A stretch of DNA of 64,000 bases from Tupaia tana (GCA_026018925.1 JAKSZU010000003.1:8166367-8230366), one strand, 5' to 3'. Counted from the first letter of the stretch, positions 1 to 12,045 are shown. Made by a program: numbers and translations. The notes: generated by a model from the sequence alone, not told the origin.

Positions 1-1077
1 AAAGGTTTCTCACTTTTAGTTATCTTTTTCACAAAACCAATTCTTAGTTATGTTGATACTTTCTATTGTTCTTCTAGTTTATATTTTATTTACAAGGACA
101 AAATGTAAATTTAAATTCACTACATTAGCGCATTTATAACTGATTTTAATTTGAAAATACTAATTACCTTTGTATTTATAACAATTTTGTGAGTTTTTTA
201 TACTTGTAAAGGCACTTAAAATATTTAGAAAAACTGGATATAGTAGAAATTTTATTTCAGTTAAATGTTTATAAATATTTGACTAAGTTAGCCTGTAATC
301 AATATTTAAGTATTCGCAAAATTAATTTGTTACATCTGTAAGTTTAGATGCTAATTATGAGTAGACAATCTATGGATTTATGAGAAATGTTGGTACTTTT
401 GTTCTAATAAATGTGTATTGTTAATTTATAAAATAATAAGCATTAAAGAAATCCTAAGAGAAATGAAGAATTTCTTCTAAAGTAAAGGTCTTTCTCACCT
501 TCTTTGATATCAAAGTATTGATTATCATAAAGACATAGTTTTGAATCCTACTCAACAAACCAAATAATTGTGATAAATTTCTGATTAGGCAAATTAGATT
601 CCCTCACAGTCTGTGTTCTTCTTTTTAGAATTATATCTGAGGACTATTACAGGACTAAATAAGCAAACACATAATGATTTAATAGGAGGAGATCCAGATC
701 CAGGCACAGAACTGGTTAATTAGTAGAAATTCAACAAATGAATAGTAGAACGATAATCGATTAAAATAAAGGTATTGAAAAATGGCTGCCTGTGTCATGG
801 TATCATCTCCTTTCTTGAGAGAGTCATAAGAACATTGAATCTTGGTGGTCTGTGGCTTCTTTGGCCAAGGAAGTTAACAGGTTATAGGTTTCAAAGAACT
901 ACATACACTGGATTTTTCATGTGGGGAGGTGTATCTAGCTCTTTGCATGTAAGAGAGTGTGGCATGACCCCTACGAGTTTACTAGTGTGAATACGCTTAT
1001 CTTGGATAATGTCAACTAATATTTTCTCAATTCAGTACAATTGCTTGCCAACTATTATTGTGCCCTTCTCTTTTGTG
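1..1077. other. AT-rich unique sequence, no gene seen
   Basis: I see no repeat I can name, no splice-bounded exon and no long open frame. Short open frames near 775-990 and 1009-1233 lack any recognisable protein. Base composition is AT-rich and typical of mammalian intergenic or intronic DNA. Confidence 0.6.
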
Positions 1078-1319
1078 TTTAAGAGAGTTTTTGCTATGGG
1101 GCATGTTGCTTGCCAGAGAGAGACAGAGAGACAAAAGAGAAATCACTCCCCTGGGGGATGGTCACACCTCAATCCCTTCTCCTCCACCCTCTTTCTGGGA
1201 TTTTGGGGATGCACATGCAGGCAGCTGGCATGAGTTTCAAGCTGCTGGGTCTGGGACTCAAACTGTGGTGAGCCACATGGGAATTTAGCACTTTAACCTC
1301 TACACCACCTGCTGGCCCC
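1078..1319 (-). mobile_element. Long tRNA-derived SINE (family A), older copy
   Basis: Read on the minus strand, the copy starts with a GGGGCCAGCAGGTGG-type head, has a decayed box B (about 1255-1265), then the GA/CT-rich body with the CCCCTGGGGG motif near 1147-1157, and ends with the TGCCCCATAGCAAAAAC-type 3' module. Many CpG positions have decayed, so it is older than the copies at 29 kb or 32 kb. Confidence 0.85.
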
Positions 1320-4120
1320 ATGCCTCCTTTTATCCATCCAGACTCAGAGGGGGACGAAGGGAAGTGAGTGACAAGGAAGCACTAAGGAGAGTAAGAGGCC
1401 TTCAATTCTCTTAGACCATGTGAGTCTCTTCCTGCCCCCTTCCTCACCTCCCACATCGACATGGATCACCCCCAGATCTTGAATGCTTGAATGCCCTGAA
1501 ACCTTACTGGGCAAGGCTAACGGGATTTAATTTGCTGTAGGAACAAAAACAGCAAAAGAAACACTGTATTTCCTTCTAATAACTTTGAGCTTAGGTTAGA
1601 ATGTAAGTTGGTATTTGAGAGGATGGTTACAGCTGAAAGAGGTCACTCACACTTATTTACTTTTCTTCCTTGTCACTCAGTGCATCCACCACTTGCTGGC
1701 ATGTCCCCACACGGGCTCTGCCGCCCAGTTAGGCTACAGAGAAGATGTGTTTACTCCATGCCCGGCCAGCCCAGCCAGCCCGACCAGGAGCATGCACCCC
1801 TGTCTCCCCACATTCATGCTGCTCTGTCAGTCTCCATGTTTGGATGCTCTTTGCTTTTGTCCTTCCCATGTCTGCTTTCCCATGACACCTGGAGAGGCAC
1901 AGGCAGCCCTCTGAGCTTCCGGGTAGACATGACAGTGCGTGATACATGCAGATGTCCTTCTACCTACAAACTTTCCTTCTTTTTCTTCTCCTCCTTCCTT
2001 TTTATTTTCCCCAGGAAAGTGAGTATGTTTAATCTTAGCAGATTCTAAAATCATCAAAAAATCTTAAATTACAACATGAATGGAAATTTGATTAAAAGGT
2101 GAGAAATCACAGCACTAACTAATAATGTTTTCATTTTGGAAGCTGAAAAAGCACAAGAATTCTTTTGAAATTACTTGAGATATAGCACTTAGAGCAGAAG
2201 GGTTAGCCAATTAGTAAAAATTATATATTTTTAGTAAAAGAGATATACACAAAGCCTTTTATCCTGTGAGAATGAAAAGCTATTTTGAAAAGCACTGATG
2301 CTTAATAACCCAAGTTATATCCTGATAAAAATAAGAAAATTCACATTTGGAACTCAATTCTTAAGAATCACCATTCTCCTCATAAAATGTCCTTAGCTTT
2401 ATGAAATTACTCCTAGACAGCAACACATCTGACTTGCACTAAATTTTCAGCTATGTATTGACATAAACAATCCAAAAAGAAATAGGTTGTTTCCAACAAC
2501 TTTAATTAGTTCTCCATCCAGGTAGGTCATAATCCAGTTTTACTTAGATATTACATTTAGTAATGGCTGTTAAATATAAATTGAGTGTGTACCTGGGAAC
2601 TTTAATTTATTGACATCTCCTCACAGAGAATATGGAACATCAACACTGATCTCCTATTACTCAAAGCTTTATCACTGGCCTGAAATTGACCGACTAAATG
2701 ACTGTTGTGGGTAACACATCATGCTTTAAAACTGAGAATTGACTTACTATGGAATAAAAAGCTTGAAGGATCATCAGGGTGTTTAATATCTGGCTTGTTT
2801 TCCCATTACACTTGATGGAAGCACCAGCCGAATAGCCTTGAATGCAACTTTATTAAACAAAACAATGTCATTTCTATCTGTGTCCTTCCTCGAAGTGAGC
2901 ATGGGCCATTTATGATCATAATAAGAGCACTTCCCAGCCATCTCTCCAGGATTTCTCAGCACAAGAGACTCAAATGAGGAAAATGTAAATGACCTGTCAT
3001 ATCATTAAATTGTTATGGCAGTGAGTTAATGAAATTAAGCAAGTAATATCATGTTAATACAGTCTTCTTTACAGTGAATGGCCTGTCCTCTCTTTCCCTC
3101 TTCCAGCATCCCTCAAAAAGAAAAAAAAAAAGAGAGAAAAAAGAAGAAAGAGAAAAAAAGGACAAATAGCTATTTTAAAGAATTTTTGGGGAAGAATTAC
3201 ATTCAAGGTCTGAGAGCCGTAGGAGTCTAGAGATAAAAGAAAAGAAGAATGCTGTGGGCGTCTGACATGTGACATTCTGCATGGTCCCAGGGCAGGGAGC
3301 CAAGCCTCTGCTGTTCTGCTGCCAGGGAATTTAATAGAAAGACCTGCTCTTTGATCACTGTGTGGGATCCTGGAACCTAGGAAGTGCCCTTGCCCCCTCT
3401 CCTCGCTCTGCCCAAGCCTTGGTAAAACTCTTGGTCAAATTCCACCAGGTGGCAGCAGGAAATAAGGTTTGTGCACAAATTTGTGCCTTGGTCTAGAGCG
3501 ATGAATGCATTAAAGGAAAAATAAATCCTCCTGGTCTTGTGAGAATTCATATTAAGAAACACTGCCTTAAGAAAGCAAAGTCTCCTGTGAAAATGTTTCT
3601 CAATTGTCAGTTGTTGCAGCAAAAGAGAAATTTCAACGTTCAGATTATCTTAAAATGAGAATGTAGCATTTTGGAAAATGCGGATCTGTGGTACTACATC
3701 TTGGCCACCTAGGGAGTTTCAGACCCCCGTTCAAAATGCGCTGGCAGAGATGACACGCTGAGGAGAGAAGGTAATCTTTTTCTTCCTTTTTTTTGAACAG
3801 AGTACAGCTAGTGGAGACTTGTAGATAAGTAGTTTCTAGAAATGGACACAATAACTAAGGAACAAGGTGCTGAGCACACAGTAAGTGTTCAGTGAACGCA
3901 CCTCTTCTGGCACTTGTGCAGAAGACTTCTCTGTCTTCAGAGATAACAGTCACATAATCACCAAGAAGAATACTGTAGAAAGCAAACATCATCAGTCTTT
4001 CTTCCAATGTACTGACTTCATGCCTAAGAATAAGGGCGTGCAGGATGCGTGGCTGCTTCTACCATTGTGGAAGACGGATGTTAGCCTCTCCAGGAAGTAA
4101 AACGTCAGTCTCAGTCTAGT
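1320..4120. other. Unique AT-rich DNA, no gene seen
   Basis: I recognise no repeat. An A-rich purine tract lies at 3116-3165 and a T-rich tract at 1977-2010. Open frames here, including one of 146 codons at 1608-2048, have low-complexity ends and no family resemblance. Confidence 0.5.
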
Positions 4121-4167
4121 CTTTTTTTTTTCCCTTTTATTTCCAGAGAATATGTTCATGTGCACAC

Positions 4168-4169
<2 letters not shown>

Positions 4170-4207
<38 letters not shown>
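4170..4207. repeat. (GA)n microsatellite inside a SINE
   Basis: About 19 GA units lie where other copies of this SINE family carry the GACAGAGAGACAGAGAG stretch. This suggests slippage expansion of SINE body sequence. Confidence 0.95.
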
Positions 4208-4209
<2 letters not shown>

Positions 4210-4278
4210 TCAAGTGGGGTGTGGTCATGCCACAATCCTTTTTCCTCCATTCCTACTTCCCATCAGAATTTTAAGTGT

Positions 4279-4302
4279 ACACACACACACACACACACAC
4301 AC
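4279..4302. repeat. (CA)n microsatellite inside a SINE
   Basis: About 12 CA units lie where sibling SINE copies have the CACGCACACACGCC stretch. Confidence 0.95.
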
Positions 4303-4325
4303 GGCAGGAGGTCAGGAGTGTTTTT

Positions 4326-4596
4326 TTGTTTATTTTTTATTTATTTTTTGAGAGTTTTTTGCTATAGGGTACGTGCGCTTGCCAGACAGACAGAGACAGA
4401 GAGACAGAAAGAGAGAAATCACCCCCTAGGGGAGATGGCCACACTGCAATCCCTTCTCCTCCATTCTCCTCTCGGGATCCTGGGGACACACGCACACACG
4501 CCTGGCGTGAGTTTTAAGCCACCAGGTCTGGGACTTGAACCATGGTCAACTACATGGGAGTCCAGCGACATAGCCATTACGCTAACTGCTGGTCCC
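4326..4596 (-). mobile_element. Long tRNA-derived SINE (family A), nested insertion
   Basis: A complete minus-strand copy with tail and T-tract near 4326-4350 and head GGGACCAGCAGTTAGCGTAATGG at its right end. Target-site duplication AGGAGTGTTTTT occurs at 4314-4325 and 4597-4608. The insertion lies inside an older SINE of the same family. Confidence 0.93.
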
Positions 4597-4726
4597 AGGA
4601 GTGTTTTTCAACACACACATGTGAGCTGTGTTTTCAAGCTGTTGGCCCAGGATTTGAACTGTGGTCGGCCATGTGGCACCCAGCTCCTGCTGCACACAGC
4701 TTGACCACTGTGGTCTAGACCCATGC

Positions 4727-5022
4727 TCAGTCTACTTCCTCTCATTTTGACAGGCTCTCACCATGATCCTCCTGCCTCATCCTCCCAGCTCTGACGACAG
4801 GTGTCACACTGGGTCCTTTGTCATGCAGGGTCTCTCTATCGCTCAAGGTCAGCTCTGGGCTTGCCATCTTCTTGCCTCAGCCTCTTAAGTCATTGGCATT
4901 ACAGGCACACAGCACCAATCCCAACTTTGAGGATGAACTAGGAATTGAACTCAGGCCTCCCATGTGGTCCTAGCCTACGGAGCCCAGCATCTTAGCAGGG
5001 TGCGTCACAGTGGCTGGCCTGC
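4727..5022 (-). mobile_element. Chimeric tRNA/7SL-derived SINE
   Basis: The reverse complement begins with a tRNA-like head (GGCCAGCCACTGTGACGCACC, then a GAGTTCAATTCC box-B-like motif). It continues with 7SL-type modules: on the plus strand CTTGCCTCAGCCTCTTAAGTC and a second block ATCCTCCTGCCTCATCCTCCC. Two 7SL-like blocks indicate a dimeric structure. This is the class described as Tu SINEs in tree shrews; the family assignment is my inference. Confidence 0.75.
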
Positions 5023-5279
5023 CTAGTTTTATAGTCACTGCTCTTTCAGTGCCAGCCTACTGTAACTCGTGGTTCCCCGTTCCCACTCTGAATTTGTTAC
5101 ATCTCCAACTCGTCTTCTTCCTTACAAATGTGCTCATGCTTTAGAGACAGCAATGGAGTCAGAGGAGCGCTTCTGTCCCTCACTCCCCTTCATATCACGT
5201 CTCAACGTCAGTGAGAACAGTAATTGAGAAGATGTCAATGTCAACCACAAATTACTATGGAAATTTTAGAAAATCATTA

Positions 5280-6159
5280 TTTTGATCATCTTCCTAAGCT
5301 GCTTTCCCTCTGCTTTCAGATATCTCCTACCTTGATAAAACACAACACAATAAACAACTGGTTCAATCTGCTGTCTTCTCCAGGCACTGACCCTCTTCAT
5401 CCCAATGAGCTGAGCAGTACACATAGGTGTCCTTCACGTCCGCTCTGCCTCCCCCCAGCCCTTTATACTTTGGCTTTTCTCCAATCTGACGAAATGATTT
5501 CTCTAGAGTCACCGAGAAAACCCCAAACTTCAAGTGCAATGGCTTTTCCTTTGTCTCTGTTTTCTTTTGTCCTGTGGACCCCCCACTCCACGAAGCTCTT
5601 TCTCTCTCTCAACTTGCAGACCGTGATGGGTATGCTGCTTCTCCTCTGCCTCAGGTTCTTTGATACCTTTTGCCTCTATGACCTCATCTCCTCTCCAGTC
5701 TCCTCCCTCCTTCACTCCGCCATAGGGGCTTTTGCTGTGAATAGCATAAAAGATTCAGTCAGTTATTCTTCCCTCGAGAGTGTCCCTCCCATAACTCCTA
5801 TCACTAGACTTGACTTTTCTCCTGGGCATTAGTCTAGCATCCTCCATTGTCGGGTGGTGATTGGAAGCCCTCCAGCCCATGCGGTCTGGGCCTAAATGCT
5901 TTTTTCCAGTCCTGTTGGTCCTGGCCCTCATATAACTCCCCGAGCTTTACCCACGGCTGCTCAGCTCCCACTGTTATGAGTCGCCTTTCAAAATGGCTCA
6001 CACATCTCTTCCATTCATTTACCTCTTCTTTTCCTTCTGCTCCCACCACAGTGCCCTGTTCTGCTTACTCTGCCAGTCTATAACTGGTTATTCCACTTCT
6101 ATGACCACCTCTTCTGATCCTGTTCACACAGGCTCACTTTCCACCATACGTTGGTGCCA
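5280..6159 (+). repeat. Pyrimidine-rich old sequence, possible L2 interior
   Basis: The plus strand is strongly C/T-rich and has a 202-codon open frame (5224-5832), with a composition like the C/T-rich strand of old L2 elements, whose clear 3' end follows. Individual alignment to L2 is not convincing by eye. No recognised protein is encoded. Confidence 0.3.
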
Positions 6160-6545
6160 TATAGTCTTCCAAAACTGCTATCGTGTGTCATGTACTAGGA
6201 ACACCTTCCTTCCCCTCTCAGGCCTCAGTTTCCTTGAGACATCTTTCTTCCTTTTGCCATTCATTTCCAAGGCTTAATTCAGACATCACTCCTCCATGAA
6301 GCTTTCCTAGGTGCCTCTCTTCCAATGAAAATCATACTTTGGAATGTAAAGCCCTTAATACTGCAACACACAGTGACTGATTATTAATTGCCTTGTTTTG
6401 CTTAAGACACTAACTTCTTCAGTTAGCATTTTGTCATTGAGACGTTATGTTTCTTTGGGGAAGGCCCATTGCCTTATTCTTGTTTTGAGCACAGTACCTA
6501 GCACTTGCATGACCTAAATGTGCACTGCATACATGTAGACCATAT
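6160..6545 (+). repeat. L2 LINE 3' end (old, decayed)
   Basis: Motifs in order match the mammal-wide L2 tail: ACATCACTCCTCCATGAAGC near 6286, a middle stretch ending in GCCTTATTC, and GAGCACAGTACCTAGCACTTG near 6487 (compare the L2 'cacagtgcctggcac' motif). Heavily diverged. Confidence 0.6.
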
Positions 6546-6989
6546 GTAGGCGTGGTTTCCATCTCAGTCTTAACTTTGCTTCACTCCTCATAACCCCTCC
6601 CAAACACACACACACCTGGCCACGTGCATGTTTTTTTGAGGACTACAAGGTAAATACTATACAATGATAACAATTCTTACAGAATGGGGCACTCACTCCC
6701 TCATCTGAAAAGTAAGGAGGATGAGTGGTAGGACAACCAAGATCCCCACCAGTGTTCATATTTGAAGATTTGTGTCCTCACTTTTTTTTTTCTCTGTAAT
6801 TATCATCACTGATGTCAGTAAAGGAGTTCCTAGACAAATATTGCTTCTCCTAGTGAAGGTTTAAATGAAATAGCTCTGAATTATTGCTATTCTTTGGGGA
6901 GGCATAGGAGGAGAGTTTCTTCAAAACTACCTTCTCAGAGTTTACTTAATTCCTTGGGAGCAGTTATACCAAAAGCTGATGACATGAAT

Positions 6990-7400
6990 GGATACATTTA
7001 TCAGTCAGTATGAGCTGGGATTTGCTGCAGAACAAGCACGCCAACATCTCAGTGGCCTAACACAGCAGATGCTCACTTCTTGCTCTGGCTGTGCCTTCAC
7101 TACAGGGCTGGCTCTCCTTTTTATCTCCTCACTCTGGGTTGCAGGGCGAGGCTGATAGAACCTCAGTCATCTGGACATTGGTGTTTGTGGTGATGGTTTA
7201 TGCAGAGGGAGGGAACCTGGTGAATTGCACCCTGGCTCGTAAAGGGTTTCACACGAAAGTGACACACATTGCTTATGTTCCCATATCATAGACTAAAGCA
7301 AGTCACATGTTATACTGCACTTCCAACAGACGGAAAATGCAACCCAACCACGTACTTGAAAGGAGGAAAGCAAGGATTTTGGTAAATAGGATGGCAAACA
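6990..7400 (+). repeat. Ancient mammalian interspersed repeat, class uncertain
   Basis: Phrases such as GGGATTTGCTGCAGAACAAG and AACATCTCAGTGGCCTAACA, then GTGACACACATTGCTTATG and AAGTCACATGT, resemble a medium-reiteration mammalian repeat I have seen elsewhere. I cannot name the family with confidence. The open frame at 7091-7291 is not coding. Confidence 0.45.
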
Positions 7401-8628
7401 TACACTAAGAAATATTCCAAGTATAGACACTGCCATTCAATCACTGAAAAACATTTGCCCATCTATTTTTCCCTCCAACAAATACTGATATTTTCTGAAT
7501 AAATCTTTTTTTCTTCCTTGAGATTTTAAACAAATGTAGGATAAAACAAACATATTTTGAAATTTAGATTTAATGTATTCACTTTAAAAAAATAGTATAA
7601 TTTTTTCTTTGAAAAAGAAGCAGAGTGTTTAAAATAATATCTAAATTTTTTCTTTTACATTGGATGAAATGTAGAGTAGGAAGATTATGCAAGTAAAACA
7701 TCAATAATTTTGTTTTTAAACACATTGCTTGATCTTTTGTATATGGGGAACCATATTCTACTAAAGGATGCTATAATTAAATTCAAACTGGACTAACTTT
7801 GAGGTCTAACCCCAGCCTTTATATGAGAAGATATTTGTTTTGACAGTAAAATTTATAAGAAAAAACAAGACCAGAGTCAATAATTTTATTTTAAAATAAA
7901 TAATAGTGTATGTCAACTAACTGGGACTTTGCATGTATGTGAGATAAATTAAAATACTTGGAAAAGGCATTTGTTTATTTTCCAATTTGGGCCAATTCTA
8001 ATGAGCTGCAATTAGCCAGGTGATAGTTTTACTGATGAGACGGATCAGTCAAAATGTGTAATTGTACTACCTCCTTTTAGTCTTGGGCATGCAGTTTTAT
8101 ATCTGAAGAAAAAGATGTTAAACACTGTGCAAATTCTGTCCTGTGAGAGACGCTGATGGGTGTTCTGAATTTGTTTATTTGAGTTTCCCAGTGTTTCTCA
8201 AAATGGGAAGAGCTGACATTTACGGTCTGTGGAATGCCGTTGTCAGGCAGCCAAAGAAGCCCGGAAATGATCATCCATAAAAATGAGGATGTACTTTGAG
8301 AGCCACATGGATACACATATGTTTCCTTAAGTAAATATAAATTAGAATTGTCAAATTGTTGGTGGGTATCATAATACTTCCAGGACTGAAGACATCAAAC
8401 ATGGTGGCTTGGGCTGATCTGTTACACCTAGTCCACCCCATGGAAGTAAGTTTATGCATACACATACATTTATGCCAATATGAAACTTTGTTTCCAATGT
8501 TTTCCTAACATTCACTATACTTACTAACATTTGGTAGGAGGCAAAGGCTCCTGTGGTGGTGGCGGTAAGAGAAGAGATGCGGAACTGATGAACAAGTTGA
8601 CTTGGGAATTGGAATTGTCACAGGTCTA
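7401..8628. other. AT-rich unique DNA, no gene seen
   Basis: No named repeat and no gene. It contains several A/T homopolymer stretches (7500-7720) and a moderately complex block at 7960-8300. Confidence 0.5.
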
Positions 8629-8866
8629 CACCAGGGTTTCTCCTCTTTGACACTGCTGACATTTTGGGTTAAATAATTCTTTGTTGTGAGTTTTTCCCTG
8701 TACATTTTAGGTTTTTAGCAGCATCCCTGGCTTCTACTCACTAGATACCACCAACACATCTTACCCCATCCTCCTAGAGGCGTGGAAACCAAAAATACCT
8801 CTAGTCATTGTCGAATGCTTGCTGGAGGAGAAAGTCACCCTCCAGTTGAGAACCACTGTCTATTCT
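8629..8866 (-). repeat. hAT-type DNA transposon remnant (MER class)
   Basis: The reverse complement starts GTGGTTCTCAACTGGAGGGTG and ends with AAATGTCAGCAGTGTCAAAG and GAGAAACCCTGG, with the typical interior TAGTGAGTAGAAGCCAGGGATGC. This is the layout of a widespread non-autonomous mammalian hAT element with imperfect terminal inverted repeats. The same family recurs on the opposite strand at 10310. Confidence 0.65.
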
Positions 8867-9005
8867 ACGAGCATGTTTGCTATTCTTGAATCTGAACTGT
8901 GAACTTTCTCAAGAAATTGCTTTTAACTTTTTATTTAGGTTTTCTATAATAACCTAAGTCTTTCGTTATATCAAATGACCTGCATTATCATTTACATTCA
9001 TTCTT

Positions 9006-9270
9006 TTTTTAAAATTTTTTTAGAGGTTTTTGCTATAGGGTGCGTGAGCTTGCCAGACAGATAGAGGGAGACAGAGAGACAGAGAGCGAGAAATCACCCC
9101 CCAGGGGGATGATCACGCTGCAATCCCTTCTCCTCCATTCTCCTCTCGGGATCTTGGGCATGCACGCACACACGCCTGGCGTGAGTTTTAAGCCACTAGG
9201 TCCAGGACGTGAACCATGGTCGACTACATGGGAGTCCAGCGACATAGCCATTATGCTAACTGCTGGTCCC
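9006..9270 (-). mobile_element. Long tRNA-derived SINE (family A) with perfect TSD
   Basis: A complete minus-strand copy. A perfect 16-bp target-site duplication, ATTTACATTCATTCTT, lies at 8990-9005 and 9271-9286. The CCCCCCAGGGGG palindrome and the TTTTTGCTATAGGGTGCGTG 3' module are intact. Confidence 0.95.
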
Positions 9271-9559
9271 ATTTACATTCATTCTTATGGCCTACATTTT
9301 ACAGAGAAATACCTGTAAAGACTACAAGGGAAGGGAAAATAAGGAATGTCAATGAATGCTGAGAACACAGACTACTTTGAACATATCACCAAACTGTTAT
9401 GAACATTAAATCCAGAATTTTCAGCACCACTTAGGTACCCATATCTGAATAGCTCTAGAATGTAATGATGATCCTGTGTGATTTGTACTAACAAGCTATA
9501 CGCAGGTCTTAGTGTGATCCAGAAAAAGTTCCTTTGATGAATTGCAAAATAGAATGAAA

Positions 9560-9605
9560 TTACTGGGTTATTGGAAGAGTCATGATGTATTTTTGCATAG
9601 GAAAT
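9560..9605 (+). repeat. Half of a mariner-like MITE
   Basis: GGGTTATTGGAAGAGTCATGATGTATTTTTGCATAG closely matches the left half of the element at 60087-60165. The right half is missing or decayed. Confidence 0.5.
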
Positions 9606-10054
9606 GGTAGACTGAATACATGCTACAGTGAGGAGAAGTTAGTTTACATGAATAATTTAAAGCTGGGGATAAAAAAGTATAGAAAAAATAAGAATGCCTT
9701 CCTGCTTTTGCGACAACATGGTAGAACATTGTTAACTATGTGCCTTTGGCCTAAATAACTACTTACAAAACAAAGAGCAGACTTTTCACAGTTCAAATAT
9801 CAGAAGGAAGTTCAGAGAGAAGGAAAAGCTAGGCAGAAAGAACTTTTCTATAAATTAGTTTATTAATTTAACTGGAATCACATATCCTGTGGCTCCCACC
9901 TCACCAATCAGGTGTTCTGTTCAAATATCAATAGACAAACTATTTTAACTCAACATTAAGTTTATCTTTGTAGGCCAGAGTCAGGTGCATGATATATGGT
10001 TTAAGTGTGAGGGGGTAGAAAGAAGAACAGTGGGAAAGGCATATAGGAAGAAAT

Positions 10055-10065
10055 GGGGGGGGGGG
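10055..10065. repeat. G11 homopolymer
   Basis: An uninterrupted run of 11 G residues in unique sequence. Confidence 0.9.
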
Positions 10066-10309
10066 TCCTAGCTCCTAAGTCCAAAGCAGATACTTCTGCA
10101 TAAACACTATCGAATCACCAGCCAAGTTACACAGTGGTTTGCCTTAAGCCTAGAACTTTCTCAGCGGTGATTAACTTGAAAGTTGTATTATCTTTTCTAT
10201 ATTGGAGGCATGGAATCCTCTGGCCATCTCTCAGGTGACACTTGAAGCTATCCAGTACTGCTCCTCAGCTCACATATAATGTGTACTCTAGGCTCTCAAT
10301 TTATTAGAC

Positions 10310-10690
10310 CAGTGTTCTCGATCTAGGGAAAATTTGTCCCTATGCATATTTGTCAATGTCTGGAGACATTCTTTTTCTCTTTAAAAAATTATTTTTTATT
10401 TAGCTTTGTTTATTGTTATTATTATTATTTTCCAGTTTGATGAGAGAGAGAGAGAGAGAGTGAGCAAAAACGAGAAAGCGAGAAAGCAAGCTACCAGGTC
10501 TGGGACTTGAACTATAGTCAGTCATGTGGGAGTCCAGTGCCTTTAACCACCACGCCACCTGCCAGCCCATCTAGAGACAGTTTATCAATAGTTGTCACAC
10601 CTGGGGAAGGGGGAATAGTCCGCTGCAACAAAGAATGTATGACCCAAGTGTTGCTAGTGCTGAGGGTGAGGAATTAGACACCCTGTGATC
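10310..10690 (+). repeat. hAT-type DNA transposon remnant split by a SINE
   Basis: The left part (10310-10370) reads AGTGTTCTCGATCTAGGG, then TCAATGTCTGGAGACATT. The right part (10570-10690) resumes with AGTTGTCACACCTGGGGAAG and ACAAAGAATGTATGACCC. Together they match one MER-class hAT element in plus orientation, interrupted by the SINE at 10371-10569. Confidence 0.65.
10371..10569 (-). mobile_element. Short tRNA-derived SINE (family B)
   Basis: The minus-strand copy has the head GGGCTGGCAGGTGGCGTGGTGG and box B like AGTTCAAGTCC. The ~110-bp middle block of family A is missing. (GA)10 lies near 10441-10460. The TSD is TCTGGAGACATT (10359-10370) against TCTAGAGACAGT (10570-10581), so the insertion is old. 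Confidence 0.85.
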
Positions 10691-10696
10691 CTCTGG

Positions 10697-11040
10697 ATGT
10701 GGGATGGCAAACTATGGCTCTATACTGTATATTAACCTATAGCCAAATGCAACCTCGTGCCTGGCTTGTATGGCACACAAGCTAAGAATGGCTTCTGCCT
10801 TTTTAAATGGTTGAAGAAGAGATCACAATTAGAATACTATTTCATAATACATAAAATTCAAATTTTAGTGTCGATATAAATGTTTCCATGGGAACACATC
10901 CACGCCATTCTCTCACATACACTGTCCATGTCTACATTCACGATACAACGGCAGAGTTGAGTAGTTGAGATCACACGTCTCGAAAAGCCTGAAATACTTA
11001 CTGTCTGGCCTTTTGCAGAAAGAGTTTGCCAAACCCTGTC
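10697..11040 (+). repeat. hAT-type DNA transposon remnant (MER class)
   Basis: It starts GGGATGGCAAACTATGGCTC and ends AAAGAGTTTGCCAAACCCTG, with inner landmarks CACATCCACGCCATTC, ACAACGGCAGAGTTGAGTAG and CTTACTGTCTGGCC. The imperfect terminal inverted repeats and this interior match a common mammalian non-autonomous hAT family. The short minus open frame over 10858-11094 is not a gene. Confidence 0.75.
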
Positions 11041-11980
11041 TGGAGATAGACCAGATGAGCAATCATTATTACAACAAGGTAATATGACAGACAAGCTTAA
11101 CTCTTGAACTCTTGTAAAATTTCCATTACTTGGAGATTTAAAGTGTTTTTTTTTTTTAAATTAAATTTAAAGTTTTTTAAAAATCATTTTCAGATCTTAG
11201 GGGTGTGGGTAGGTGAGAGATATGAGAAAATCCTGAAAACAATTACAAAGCAGGCTGGGGCAATAAATGTGTGTGGGGGTGAGGGGGGCATGCAACATGC
11301 TATTGCCACCCAAAAAGAATGATAATTGCTTAGTTGATTAACCACCCAGCCATTGAGATAATGAACAAGCAAAGCCCTCGCTGTGAAAGCAGGGTCCTGT
11401 GCAGTCTTGCAGAAGTTTTTATAGCTGTTCCAAGAGCACACCTCAACCTTGAGGACTGAACTACCCATGAATTTTCAAATGACTTTTCCAGCTTCTCTTT
11501 TTCAAAAAATAAATAAGCCTCAAGCAGGCAGTGGTGAATTAAAGACCTGTACGCAGCATTTATAAAACTTACTGACAGTGGAGATTGCAGAGGAGTTTTC
11601 ACAAGGTGAGTATTTACAGGAAAAGGATCAAAATCCGCCATTCATACCTTCAGCAATGATGTGAGCATTCTGACTCGTTTCCTTCCAGGAGAGTTGTTGA
11701 TGAGACCGAACAGCAGTGCTGCCCATGGAGCCGCCCTACAGTAACCCTCAACTCTAGAATGTTTACAAACATTCCTCATCTTCCTCAAGACATTCCTTCT
11801 TCCTCCGACCGTGTCTCTTAGAGTGGATATTTTACGCACATTCTAAACAAGTGAGAATCTCCTGATGACATATGACAGGAAGATATTTGATCGTGGTCTC
11901 ATAGAACTAGGATATGTCTTGGGGGAAGAGTGAACATCATCAAACAGGATGTTCTACATTTGGTCCATAAGAAGCACGTA

Positions 11981-12045
11981 TTGAATATACTTTAGAATAT
12001 ACTTTTAGAATATACTTTTGAATATACTTTTAGAATATACTTTAT
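11981..12045. repeat. Short AT-rich tandem repeat, ~13-15 bp unit
   Basis: Five imperfect copies of TAGAATATACTTT with spacing of 11-16 bases. Confidence 0.9.

Larger units (their letters stand above)
4121..4718 (-). mobile_element. Older SINE (family A) split by a younger SINE
   Basis: The 3' part (4121-4325) and the 5' head (4597-4718) belong to one minus-strand copy. The head has the 'ggatttgaactgtggtcggcc' box-B region near 4650. A second SINE lies between them, flanked by a duplicated AGGAGTGTTTTT. The body has expanded to (GA)n at 4170-4207 and (CA)n at 4279-4302. Confidence 0.8.

Noticed and set aside
4168-4704. 178-codon plus open frame
   Set aside because: It runs through (GA)n, (CA)n and two antisense SINEs. 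The same kind of peptide recurs at every minus-strand family A copy.
5224-5832. 202-codon plus-strand open frame
   Set aside because: The sequence is pyrimidine-rich and leads into an L2 3' end. The translation is Leu/Ser-rich without any recognised domain or splice structure.
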